Assembly (NCBI RefSeq): GCF_000423885.1
Contig: NZ_AUIV01000038.1
Coordinates: forward strand, 1-23,094
Length of the DNA stretch: 23,094 nucleotides
DNA from: Thermomonas fusca DSM 15424
GTDB lineage: Bacteria; Pseudomonadota; Gammaproteobacteria; Xanthomonadales; Xanthomonadaceae
Direction of reading: 5' to 3'
Shown here: piece after piece, positions 6,617 to 13,448 of the stretch
Position numbering within the stretch: the stretch's first letter is position 1
How the letters are laid out: each line of letters begins with the position of its first letter
Program-made: the position numbers and the translations under genes
Notes under the pieces: model-generated
What the model was told of the DNA's origin: nothing
What the model saw: only the letters and a program-made list of their open reading frames with translations
Database searches by the model: none

Positions 6617-8804
6617 AGCGGTCCCCGGCTTTGAGCATGGCGGGCGTCAGCCCAGCGGGTTTCAAGATGTCGGTCAGTGCTTCCGTCACGCCACGGGCCA
6701 TGTCCCGCCCGCCGCACACCATGATCCTGGCGCCTTGGCGGATAGCCGCCACAACCTGTGGTGCCTGCAGCCGAAGCACGTCCTGCACATACTGCGGCCG
6801 CTCCCCGCGTGAGACGGCGATGGACAGATGCGCCAGCTTGCCATCGGTCTGCCAGCTCGACAATTCGTTCTGATAGAGGAAATCGCTGTCTGGGTGACGC
6901 AGCCCGAAGAACAGGTGCACGGGACGGTCTGACGTGTTGTTGCGGATGAAGCCCGCCAGAGGCCCCACGCCGGTGCCCGCGCCAATCAGAATCAGCGGCG
7001 CCCGGCCCGGGCCTGCATGAAAGCCCGGATGGCGCCGCAAGAAAGCGCGAACCGTCTGGCCCGGCTCCATCTGGGTGAGTTGGCCCGAGGCCAGGCCGCC
7101 GACATGCCGACGCACGACAATTTCGATGAAGCCATCGCGCGCGCCCGAGGCCAGCGAGTACAGGCGCGGGACCGCTGAGCCTTCGGGCACGATGCCCAGC
7201 AAGTCGCCGGGTTCGAAGCGCGTGAAGTGCTGGCCCGTCAGGCGCTGCCAGAAGGAAGCCGTAGGCAACGCAAAGCGCAAGATCGACATCGGTACTTGCA
7301 CGGCCGCGCCGTAATCGCTGCGAGCCAACAGGGTCAGCGTCTGGGTGGCCGGCACAGCCGCTTGGTGAGCGAGTTCCAGTTCGATGCCCAGCGCCTGGCC
7401 CAGGGCGCGGCCCCAGTGGGCAAAGTCCTGCGGCGATTGGCGGTCGATAGTGTCAAAGGCCATCAAGGCAGGCCAGCCCTTGGCCTGGGCAGTCTGATCC
7501 ACGGCGCGGGCAAACGCGCAAAAGGCTGGGAAGCTGCTGTCGCCAAAACCCAGAACCGCCAGCGGTGCGGTGGGCACGGTCTTCAAGGCTTGGAGTTGAT
7601 CGAGAAAGCCCTTGGCCGAGGCTGGGGCATCGCCCTCGCCATAGGTGGCGGCGAGGACTACAAAGCGCCGGGCCTGGCGATAGCGTGCGGGCGCAAAGCC
7701 CGCCATGGGGGCCACGTGAACCAACTGCCCGGCGTCGCGCAAAGCGCGCGCCAGCGTGGCGGCAAAAGCCCAGGTGCTGCCGCCTTCGGAGCCCACCAGC
7801 ACAATGGTGTCGGCCTGCGTGGGCGCTGTGTTGCCTTGGAGTCTGGGGCGGTTGCGCCATCCGGGCAGCCAGGTCAGCACCCCCGTCACCGCCAGCACCG
7901 GCACCCCCAGTGCCATCAGGCCCAAGATGAGCCCGAAGGCGGCGGCGCCCTGCCCGGTGTGCAGCATGTAGACCGTCTCCGACGCACGCTGCCTCAAACC
8001 CAGGTCTTGCCAGTCCAGCAGGGTGCCGGTGCCTTGGTCCACATGCCCCATGCCCCGCTCGGTTTTGAGGGTGAACATGTCCTGTGCATCGTCTGCGGCG
8101 GGAAAGCTCAACTCGCGCAGCTCGGCCACCGGCGTGGCGCGCAGCGCGGGCATCTCGGTCAGCGCCAGGCCGGCTTGGCCGCTGACCGCGGCTGGCGTTT
8201 CCAGGCTGGCGGTGTCGATCGTGACGAGCTCCAAGGTTTCGGCCGCCATCCACAGCGCGGTCACCGAAGACAGCACGAGACCCAGCACCGCCACGCGCGC
8301 GATGTCGGTGTGCAAGCGGCCAAGCAGCGGGCCACGCAGGCGTGTGAACCAGCGTCGCCAGCCACCCGTGCGGCGGGCTACCAGCACCGCGCCGGAGAGG
8401 GCCAGCAGCAGCATCGCCAGCGCGCCCGTCGCCACCATCCAGCGACCGCCGTCGCCCAGAAAGAGCGAGCGGTGCAGGTTGGTGAGCCAGCGCCGCAGTG
8501 AGTCCGGATCGGCGCTGGCCACGTCGAGGCCCGTGGCCGGGTTGATCACCGCCGAGCCCGGCTGGTCGCCATCGAACCACCATGCGCTGATCTGTCCCGA
8601 GGGCGCGCGCCTGATCTGTTCCAGACCCGGGTGCGCCGCTTGCACCCGCGCGGCCAGATCGGCCACGGTCAGCGTGGCTTCCGGCTGCACGGTGCGGGCC
8701 GACTCCAGCGCCGGAAACAGCGACAGCGCCGCGCCGCTCAGCGCCGTGACCAGCAGCAGGACGGTCAGCACCAAGCCCAGCCAGCGGTGCAGGATTCGCA
8801 TCAT
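6597..8804 (-). CDS. PepSY transmembrane - flavodoxin - FNR fusion reductase
   Basis: A 735-residue membrane oxidoreductase. Residues 1-315 are a PepSY-associated transmembrane domain with helices near 8-30, 123-143, 168-188 and 288-312. Histidines at or near the helices (H6, H111, H165, H282) could bind haem. A flavodoxin/FMN domain follows (about 334-475; GSEGGST at 338-344, ATYGEGDAP at 386-394, GFGDSSFPAFC at 419-429). An FAD/NADPH-binding sulfite-reductase-like FNR domain ends the protein (PRLYSLAS 546-553, GAGTGVGPLAGF 608-619, CGGRDMARGV 697-706, C-terminal DRYVEDIY). It should move electrons from cytosolic NADPH through FAD and FMN into the membrane domain. The start at 8804 is chosen because GGAGG lies 8 bases upstream; a TTG at 8819 is possible but overlaps that SD. 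It lies 21 bases after the DUF2271 gene and overlaps apbE. Confidence 0.88.
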   Translation of the reverse strand: MMRILHRWLGLVLTVLLLVTALSGAALSLFPALESARTVQPEATLTVADLAARVQAAHPGLEQIRRAPSGQISAWWFDGDQPGSAVINPATGLDVASADPDSLRRWLTNLHRSLFLGDGGRWMVATGALAMLLLALSGAVLVARRTGGWRRWFTRLRGPLLGRLHTDIARVAVLGLVLSSVTALWMAAETLELVTIDTASLETPAAVSGQAGLALTEMPALRATPVAELRELSFPAADDAQDMFTLKTERGMGHVDQGTGTLLDWQDLGLRQRASETVYMLHTGQGAAAFGLILGLMALGVPVLAVTGVLTWLPGWRNRPRLQGNTAPTQADTIVLVGSEGGSTWAFAATLARALRDAGQLVHVAPMAGFAPARYRQARRFVVLAATYGEGDAPASAKGFLDQLQALKTVPTAPLAVLGFGDSSFPAFCAFARAVDQTAQAKGWPALMAFDTIDRQSPQDFAHWGRALGQALGIELELAHQAAVPATQTLTLLARSDYGAAVQVPMSILRFALPTASFWQRLTGQHFTRFEPGDLLGIVPEGSAVPRLYSLASGARDGFIEIVVRRHVGGLASGQLTQMEPGQTVRAFLRRHPGFHAGPGRAPLILIGAGTGVGPLAGFIRNNTSDRPVHLFFGLRHPDSDFLYQNELSSWQTDGKLAHLSIAVSRGERPQYVQDVLRLQAPQVVAAIRQGARIMVCGGRDMARGVTEALTDILKPAGLTPAMLKAGDRYVEDIY

Positions 8805-8825
8805 CGCGCAGGCCTCCAATCAGCG

Positions 8826-9296
8826 TCAGAGCCCATAGCTGAAATCGGCGACATAGCGCCGCCCCGCAACGGGCTTGCCAGCGCCTGCGGTTGTCAGCGG
8901 CACCGACACATCACGCGGGCTGTCCTGCATGTCCTCGGCGGCGGCATCCACGTTCAACTTGTAGCCCGCATCGAACAGGGCGTCGGCCAGATCCACCGTC
9001 ACCTTCAGACTGCGGCCTGCGCCCACGCTGGCGCCGGTGATGCCATCAATCTGCGGGCCCTTGCCGCCGGTGGCGCGATGCCAGTCCGTCAGGTGCTTGT
9101 AGTACTTTGATTTTTTGCCCGCGACCCACAGCGTGCGTACATAGGCGCCGTTCGCATCGGTCAGGTACAACGCCAGATAGGCGCCATCGCCCCCATAGTT
9201 TTTGAGTGTGGTGGTCAGGGTGACCGGACGTGCCGCAGCCAGGCCAGGCAGTGCCAGGGCGGTGGATACAACCAGGAAAGAGACGAGTTTTTTCAT
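8826..9296 (-). CDS. Exported DUF2271 protein, probable flavinylation target
   Basis: A 156-residue protein with a Sec signal peptide (MKKLVSFLVVSTALALPGLAAA, cleavage near residue 22) and a DUF2271 domain (YLALYLTDANGAYVRTLWV; KYYKHLTDWHRAT; the ending GRRYVADFSYGL). Residues 84-90 read D-G-I-T-G-A-S, matching the Dxx(S/T)GA(S/T) signature that ApbE flavinylates in NqrC/RnfG-type proteins. T87 would carry FMN. With apbE in the same operon, a periplasmic flavoprotein that accepts electrons from the adjacent membrane reductases is a reasonable inference. A good SD (AAAGGA, 6-7 bases before ATG) supports the start. The upstream ferric-reductase-like gene ends 51 bases before it. Confidence 0.85.
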   Translation of the reverse strand: MKKLVSFLVVSTALALPGLAAARPVTLTTTLKNYGGDGAYLALYLTDANGAYVRTLWVAGKKSKYYKHLTDWHRATGGKGPQIDGITGASVGAGRSLKVTVDLADALFDAGYKLNVDAAAEDMQDSPRDVSVPLTTAGAGKPVAGRRYVADFSYGL

Positions 9297-9347
9297 GATG
9301 ATTCCTTTGCAAATGAGGCGATGTCGTTGGTGGAGGTGTGGGGCCGT

Positions 9348-10616
9348 CTAGCGCAGCTCGAACGCCTCGTGATGAACGCGGCGCGGGCGCTGTCCCGCCG
9401 CTTGGAGCCCAGATACGACGGCATCGCGCAGCCCTGTCGGTCCGCAGTAAAACAACTCCGATTCGTGCAGTGGGAAAGGCACCAGTTGGGTCAACCGTTG
9501 CGCTGTGAAGCGCCCGTCTTCGGCGCTGGCCACGATATGCACCGTCAGGCCGGCATGGCGCGCGGCGATGGCGGCCAAGCGCTCGGCGGCGAAAGCCTCG
9601 GTCCGCGTTGTCACCACCCAGACCAGAGCAATCTCCTGCTGGTCGGTATCGGTCAATGCCTCGGCCCAGGCCAGGAAAGGGGTGATGCCGATACCGCCGG
9701 CCAGCCAGACCTGGCGCCGCGCGCGTTTGCGGAAAACGAAGCGACCGTAGGGCCCCTCGACCCGCAGGCGCTGACCGTGTGCCAGACGTTCGGGCAGGCG
9801 CCGGGTCCAGCCACCCAGGGCTTTGATGCCGAAACGCAGGTGACCATCCGCACGCGGAGCACTCGCGATGGTGAAAGGATGAGCCTCGGCCATCCCCGCA
9901 TCGGGGGCCGACAGGAAAGCGAACTGACCCGGTCGCCAGCGCAGGGCACGACCTTCCGGGCGCAGCGTGACCTCCGCGACCGACCCGTGCCGGTCGATGT
10001 TCTCCAGCACAAAGGCACGCGGACGCAGGTACGGTGCGACGAACTGCATGAACAACCAAGCAGCCAACCCGGCCAGGCTCAATGCGTTCAGGTATAGATC
10101 CAGCGTGCCGTCCAGGCCGGAGGGCTTGTCGACGGCAAACTGGTGGAGTGCGGCGACGGCAAACAGAAGCCCGGTGAAGCGGTGAGTGAAGCGCCAGATC
10201 GACCAGGGCAACTCCAGCCGAGTGAAGGGAATCCGCTTGATCCAACTGATCAGGATCAGCCCGATGAGGCCATTGAATGCGACTTCACCGACGTCCGAAG
10301 CAAATTCTCCCAGCCGCGTTTCGCGCACAACATTTTCTAGCTCGGGCTCGAAGGTGTTGTGGCCGATCATCAGGGCCAGTGCGGCAATTCCCAGCCATTT
10401 GTGAACCTTATACATCCGATCGAGCCCCCCAAATAGGGGCTCGGCCCAACGCGGGCGTGTGGACAGGATCAAGGTCAGACTCATTGCGGCAATGGATGCC
10501 GCGCCGAGTGCAATACCCAGTGCGATGTCTGCACCGTAGGGAGCATAGGTCTGAGCACCGAGCACGGCGGCGTACAGAACAGCCAGGGTGGCCAGCATGG
10601 GCCCGGCAAGGTACAT
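9348..10616 (-). CDS. Ferric reductase-like transmembrane NAD(P)H oxidoreductase
   Basis: A 422-residue protein of the ferric reductase/NADPH-oxidase superfamily. The N-terminal ~200 residues are a membrane domain. Two histidine pairs, H72/H86 (HKWLG...MIGH) and H145/H158 (THRFTG...ALHQF), match the bis-histidine ligands of two stacked haems. The C-terminal half is an FNR module with an FAD motif (HPFTIAS, 246-252), an NAD(P)H-binding glycine motif (GGIGITPF, 307-314), CGPTGL (391-396) and a C-terminal EAFEL. It would pass electrons from cytosolic NAD(P)H across the membrane. The ATG at 10616 has GGAG 6 bases upstream and is preferred; a GTG at 10628 that overlaps the previous stop is the alternative. 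It is the second gene of the operon. Confidence 0.88.
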   Translation of the reverse strand: MYLAGPMLATLAVLYAAVLGAQTYAPYGADIALGIALGAASIAAMSLTLILSTRPRWAEPLFGGLDRMYKVHKWLGIAALALMIGHNTFEPELENVVRETRLGEFASDVGEVAFNGLIGLILISWIKRIPFTRLELPWSIWRFTHRFTGLLFAVAALHQFAVDKPSGLDGTLDLYLNALSLAGLAAWLFMQFVAPYLRPRAFVLENIDRHGSVAEVTLRPEGRALRWRPGQFAFLSAPDAGMAEAHPFTIASAPRADGHLRFGIKALGGWTRRLPERLAHGQRLRVEGPYGRFVFRKRARRQVWLAGGIGITPFLAWAEALTDTDQQEIALVWVVTTRTEAFAAERLAAIAARHAGLTVHIVASAEDGRFTAQRLTQLVPFPLHESELFYCGPTGLRDAVVSGLQAAGQRPRRVHHEAFELR

Positions 10617-10627
10617 AGCGCGCTCCA

Positions 10628-11020
10628 CTAGCGTGAGCCCTCTGGCGTCACCGGGACAGGCGCACGTTGCAGCCTGTCGTCCGCGGGTTTGCTCGTCTTG
10701 GCCGCCTGGCCGCGTACAGCAGGCAGGTAGCGCACCGCATCGGCGCCGGAGCGGAAGCGAACCTCCAGCTTCAGGATGGCCAGCGAGGTGGGGTCGATCT
10801 TCAGGCCGACCCGATTGCCATCGCTATCCCGGCCATGGACTTCGTAGCAGCCATCGTCGATGCGCAAGCGCTCCGCCGTGACGCCCAGGGCCGTAACATG
10901 GGCCGTCACGGCTTCGCGGGACTGCCATTCGGCCATGGGTCGGCGGCAATCGTCATCGGCCAAAGCGGCGCCAGAGGCGGTCAACGCGATGATCACGGCA
11001 ATCGGTAGGAATGATTTCAT
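10628..11020 (-). CDS. Small periplasmic PepSY domain protein
   Basis: A 130-residue protein with a Sec signal peptide (MKSFLPIAVIIALTASGAALA, cleavage before DDD at about 21/22) and one PepSY domain (SREAVTAHVTALGVTAERL ... GCYEVHGRDSDGNRVGLKIDPTS). Two cysteines, C25 and C58, are placed so that they could form a disulfide. The C-terminal 30 residues are polar and probably disordered. Similar small PepSY proteins are often found beside ferric-reductase or cytochrome b genes and PmrA/QseB-type regulators. The function is not established; roles in sensing, inhibition or metal/periplasmic chaperoning are possible. A strong SD (AAGGAG, 6 bases before ATG) supports the start. It is the first gene of the redox operon, divergent from the regulator. 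Confidence 0.85.
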   Translation of the reverse strand: MKSFLPIAVIIALTASGAALADDDCRRPMAEWQSREAVTAHVTALGVTAERLRIDDGCYEVHGRDSDGNRVGLKIDPTSLAILKLEVRFRSGADAVRYLPAVRGQAAKTSKPADDRLQRAPVPVTPEGSR

Positions 11021-11151
11021 GGTGAGCTCCTTTATCCTTGATGGCTTGAGGATGCTCTGCCAACGTGACCGCAGCCTGAGCCCTGAAAGAAAAAATCTTC
11101 AGGTTGTCGTCAGGTATGCCGTTGCGTTGGCCCCTATAGAGGAAAGGTTCC
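11021..11151. promoter_or_regulatory. Divergent control region between redox operon and two-component system
   Basis: This 131-bp region must hold the promoters of both transcripts. It contains four copies of the pentamer TCAGG: two facing left (as CCTGA at 11075-11079 and 11082-11086) and two facing right (11099-11103 and 11110-11114). CCTGAA (11082-11087) and TTCAGG (11098-11103) form an inverted repeat flanking an A-rich spacer. No convincing -35/-10 pair could be fixed for either direction. TATAGA at 11135-11140 is too close to the ATG and overlaps the SD. Confidence 0.6.
11099..11114 (+). promoter_or_regulatory. Direct repeat TCAGG-N6-TCAGG; likely response-regulator box
   Basis: Two TCAGG half-sites start 11 bp apart, one DNA turn, directly upstream of the regulator gene. 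PmrA, QseB and BqsR family regulators bind tandem half-sites of this geometry (for BqsR, TTAAG-N6-TTAAG). The half-site sequence differs but the layout is the same, suggesting that the divergent response regulator binds here and autoregulates. The spacing is seen; the binding is inference. Confidence 0.55.
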
Positions 11152-11811
11152 ATGCGTGTCCTGCTGATTGAAGACGATGACGTGCTCGGTGCAGCCGTGC
11201 GCGACCAGATTGCGAGCGATGGCCATTCTGTGGATTGGGTGCGCCGCCTGGATGCGGGAGACAGCGCGATCGCGGGTGTGCCCTACGACCTTGCCCTGCT
11301 CGATTTGATGCTGCCGGATGGCCGGGGCATTCCCTTCCTGCGGCGCCTGCGCGCGCGGGGCGTGGTCACACCGGTCATCATCCTGACGGCGCTGGATCAG
11401 GTGTCGGACCGGATCGAGGGGCTGAATGCTGGCGCCGACGATTACCTCGTCAAGCCGTTTGATCTGGCAGAGCTGTCGGCGCGCATCGGGTCGGTCGCGC
11501 GGCGGTACAGCGGCAATCCCAATCCCATCCTTACCCATGGGCCGCTACAGATCGACTTGGCCGCACGCAGCATCCGCCGAGACGGCCACTTGGTGCCGCT
11601 GACGGCGTGCGAATGGGCGTTGTTCGAGGCCTTTCTATCCCGGCCTGGCCAGTTGCTCTCGAAGACACAACTGGAAGAAAAGCTCTATGCCTTCGACACC
11701 GAGGTGGAGAGCAACACCATTGAGGTGCATGTCAGCCGCCTGCGCAAGAAACTGGGCGCCGAGATCATCGTGACCGAACGCGGACTGGGCTATCGGTTGG
11801 GGCACGCATGA
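11152..11811 (+). CDS. OmpR-family response regulator (PmrA/QseB/BqsR-like)
   Basis: A 219-residue two-domain regulator. The receiver domain (1-115) has acid pocket D8/D9, phospho-acceptor D51 in LALLDLMLPDG, T79 and K101 in DDYLVKPFD. The C-terminal winged helix (about 125-218) contains TACEWALFEAF, EEKLYAFDTEVESNTIEVHVSRLRKKLG and the final RGLGYRLG, closest by eye to the PmrA/QseB/BqsR group. An AGAGGA SD precedes the ATG. Its TGA overlaps the kinase ATG (ATGA), so the two are co-translated. Divergent placement from the redox operon and a tandem half-site in between suggest that it controls both transcripts. Confidence 0.92.
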   Translation: MRVLLIEDDDVLGAAVRDQIASDGHSVDWVRRLDAGDSAIAGVPYDLALLDLMLPDGRGIPFLRRLRARGVVTPVIILTALDQVSDRIEGLNAGADDYLVKPFDLAELSARIGSVARRYSGNPNPILTHGPLQIDLAARSIRRDGHLVPLTACEWALFEAFLSRPGQLLSKTQLEEKLYAFDTEVESNTIEVHVSRLRKKLGAEIIVTERGLGYRLGHA

Positions 11812-13193
11812 GGATGCCCCGAAGCCTGCAGCGGCGCTTGGGGCTCTCGCTGGGCGTCCTGCTGACGGCGCTCTGGATCGGTGCTGCTTCAATGACAGCG
11901 CTTATTACGCGCCATGCCATGGAGGAGGTCTTTGACTCGGCTCTCCAGGAAGCGGCTCAGCGGATCCTGCCGCTGGCCGTCGCCGACATCCTCGGGCGCG
12001 AGGAAGAAGGGGTGACCCAGCGCCTGGCCGAAATCCGCGAGCACGACGAACTCCTCACCTACGCCGTGCGCGATGCCCAAGGACGCATCCTGTTGTTGTC
12101 GCACGACGCCAGCCCAGCGGTCTTTCTTCCGTGGGGCGGTATCGGATTCACTCAGTCCACAACTCATCGCTTTTACAGCGAAGAAGCGCTGCAGGGCTCT
12201 GTCCGGCTCACTGTTGCCGAGCCGCTGGCGCATCGCGTGGTTGTGGCGCGTGAGATCCAGATGGGCCTGGTTCTGCCTCTGTTGATTTTTTTGCCCGTTG
12301 CGTTGCTGGCCATTGTGCTGACCGTGCGTACGACCCTGGCCCCCTTGCGCCGCTTTCGCGAACGGCTGGCGGCACGTGGGGTACGCGATCTGTCGCTGAT
12401 TCCAGTGGATGAACTGCCGACAGAGGTTGCGCCGGTGGCCGACACCCTGAACGGCCTACTCGGACGGCTCGGCGCCGCCTTCGAGGCCGAGCGCAGCTTC
12501 GCTGCCAATGCTGCCCATGAACTGCGCACGCCGCTGGCGGGCGCCATCGCACAGGCCCAGCGCTTGCGGTTGGAAACGGGAGACCCGGCGGCTAAGACCC
12601 GCGCGACTGATATCGAATCGACGCTCAAGCGCCTGACGCGACTCTCCGAACGTTTGATGCAACTAGCGCGGGCCGAAGGCGGGCGGCTGCGTCTGGAGCA
12701 CGCCTCGGATCTGCGGCACGTGGCGCGGATCCTGACCGACGAGTTGTCTCGTACCACGAGCGCGGATCGAATCTCCCTGGTGCTGCCACCCGATCCTCTG
12801 ATGTCGGACCTCGACCCCGACGTATTCGCCATCCTCTATCGCAACCTCGTCGAAAATGCCTTGCGCCATGGCGCGGACGGTACGCCCATCCATGTTTCGC
12901 TGACCAACGATGGCGTGCTGACGGTCGCCAACGATGGACCGATCGTGCCGGGCGACGTTCTTGCCCGTTTGACGGACCGATTCGAGCGTGTGGGAAAGCT
13001 CAGGGATGGCAGCGGTCTCGGGTTGGCGATTGTTCAGGCGATTGCACAGCGCACCGACAGTGCGCTGGTTCTAAGGTCGCCGAGGCCTGGACAGGGTTCA
13101 GGCTTCGAGGCATGCCTGACGCTTCCCACTACGAAGGGTGACAACAACCTGTTGATCGATCCGGGCAGCCGTTTCGGCAATTCGCCGAGCTGA
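11808..13193 (+). CDS. Sensor histidine kinase with periplasmic RExxE motif
   Basis: A 461-residue membrane kinase. TM1 lies at about 12-32, a periplasmic loop at 33-152 and TM2 at 153-173, followed by a HAMP-like linker, the HisKA helix with phospho-acceptor H237 (FAANAAHELRTPLAG), the N box N346/N350 (YRNLVENALRHG) and the G box DGSGLGLAIV (400-409). All catalytic motifs are intact. The loop contains R77-E78-H79-D80-E81. RExxE/ExxE motifs in the periplasmic domains of BqsS and PmrB bind iron, so an iron signal is a specific hypothesis here. The last ~20 residues after TLPTTKG look like a non-conserved extension. The gene ends 18 bases before the oppositely oriented DUF2274 gene, with no obvious terminator between them. 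Confidence 0.92.
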   Translation: MRMPRSLQRRLGLSLGVLLTALWIGAASMTALITRHAMEEVFDSALQEAAQRILPLAVADILGREEEGVTQRLAEIREHDELLTYAVRDAQGRILLLSHDASPAVFLPWGGIGFTQSTTHRFYSEEALQGSVRLTVAEPLAHRVVVAREIQMGLVLPLLIFLPVALLAIVLTVRTTLAPLRRFRERLAARGVRDLSLIPVDELPTEVAPVADTLNGLLGRLGAAFEAERSFAANAAHELRTPLAGAIAQAQRLRLETGDPAAKTRATDIESTLKRLTRLSERLMQLARAEGGRLRLEHASDLRHVARILTDELSRTTSADRISLVLPPDPLMSDLDPDVFAILYRNLVENALRHGADGTPIHVSLTNDGVLTVANDGPIVPGDVLARLTDRFERVGKLRDGSGLGLAIVQAIAQRTDSALVLRSPRPGQGSGFEACLTLPTTKGDNNLLIDPGSRFGNSPS

Positions 13194-13211
13194 GTACACG
13201 ATTAGCTTGGT

Positions 13212-13448
13212 TTAGGGGGGCGCGGTCTTGTCCGTGCCTCCCTTCTTGAATCCTCTATCCCCCGCCATGAACGCCTCTAGCATGTGCGGGATCAACTTCT
13301 CTGCATCGACCGCCTCGCCATACGTCTGCGCGTGCATCGCGGCGTAGCGATCGAGGTCGGCTTTCAGGCTGGCCGGGCAGGCAAAGGTCAGCTTGACGTT
13401 CTCGGTCTTGGGCAGCGGCCCGAGCCGCAGCTTGTTGGTCGTGCTCAT
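13212..13448 (-). CDS. DUF2274 protein at the end of the trb operon
   Basis: A 78-residue basic protein (KLRLGPLPKTENVKLTFACPASLKADLDRYAAMHAQTYGE) of the DUF2274 family, which is regularly found directly after trbI in Tn4371-like conjugative elements. The PASLKADLDRYA segment looks like a ribbon-helix-helix helix, so DNA binding is possible. Its ATG overlaps the trbI stop by 4 bases (ATGA), making it the last gene of the operon. It is convergent with the kinase gene. Function unknown. Confidence 0.82.
   Translation of the reverse strand: MSTTNKLRLGPLPKTENVKLTFACPASLKADLDRYAAMHAQTYGEAVDAEKLIPHMLEAFMAGDRGFKKGGTDKTAPP

Noticed and set aside
7227..8501. Long plus-strand frame (424 codons) over the PepSY-flavodoxin-FNR gene
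   Set aside because: It is Gly/Gln/Arg/His-rich with no domain, and is an antisense shadow of a gene with clear flavodoxin and FNR motifs.
9046..10245. Minus-strand frame of 399 codons across the ferric-reductase and DUF2271 genes
   Set aside because: It overlaps both recognised genes in another frame, is Arg/Pro-rich and has no recognisable motif.
11135..11140. TATAGA as a -10 box for the regulator gene
   Set aside because: It lies only 11 bases before the ATG and overlaps the SD; no matching -35 is at a proper distance.
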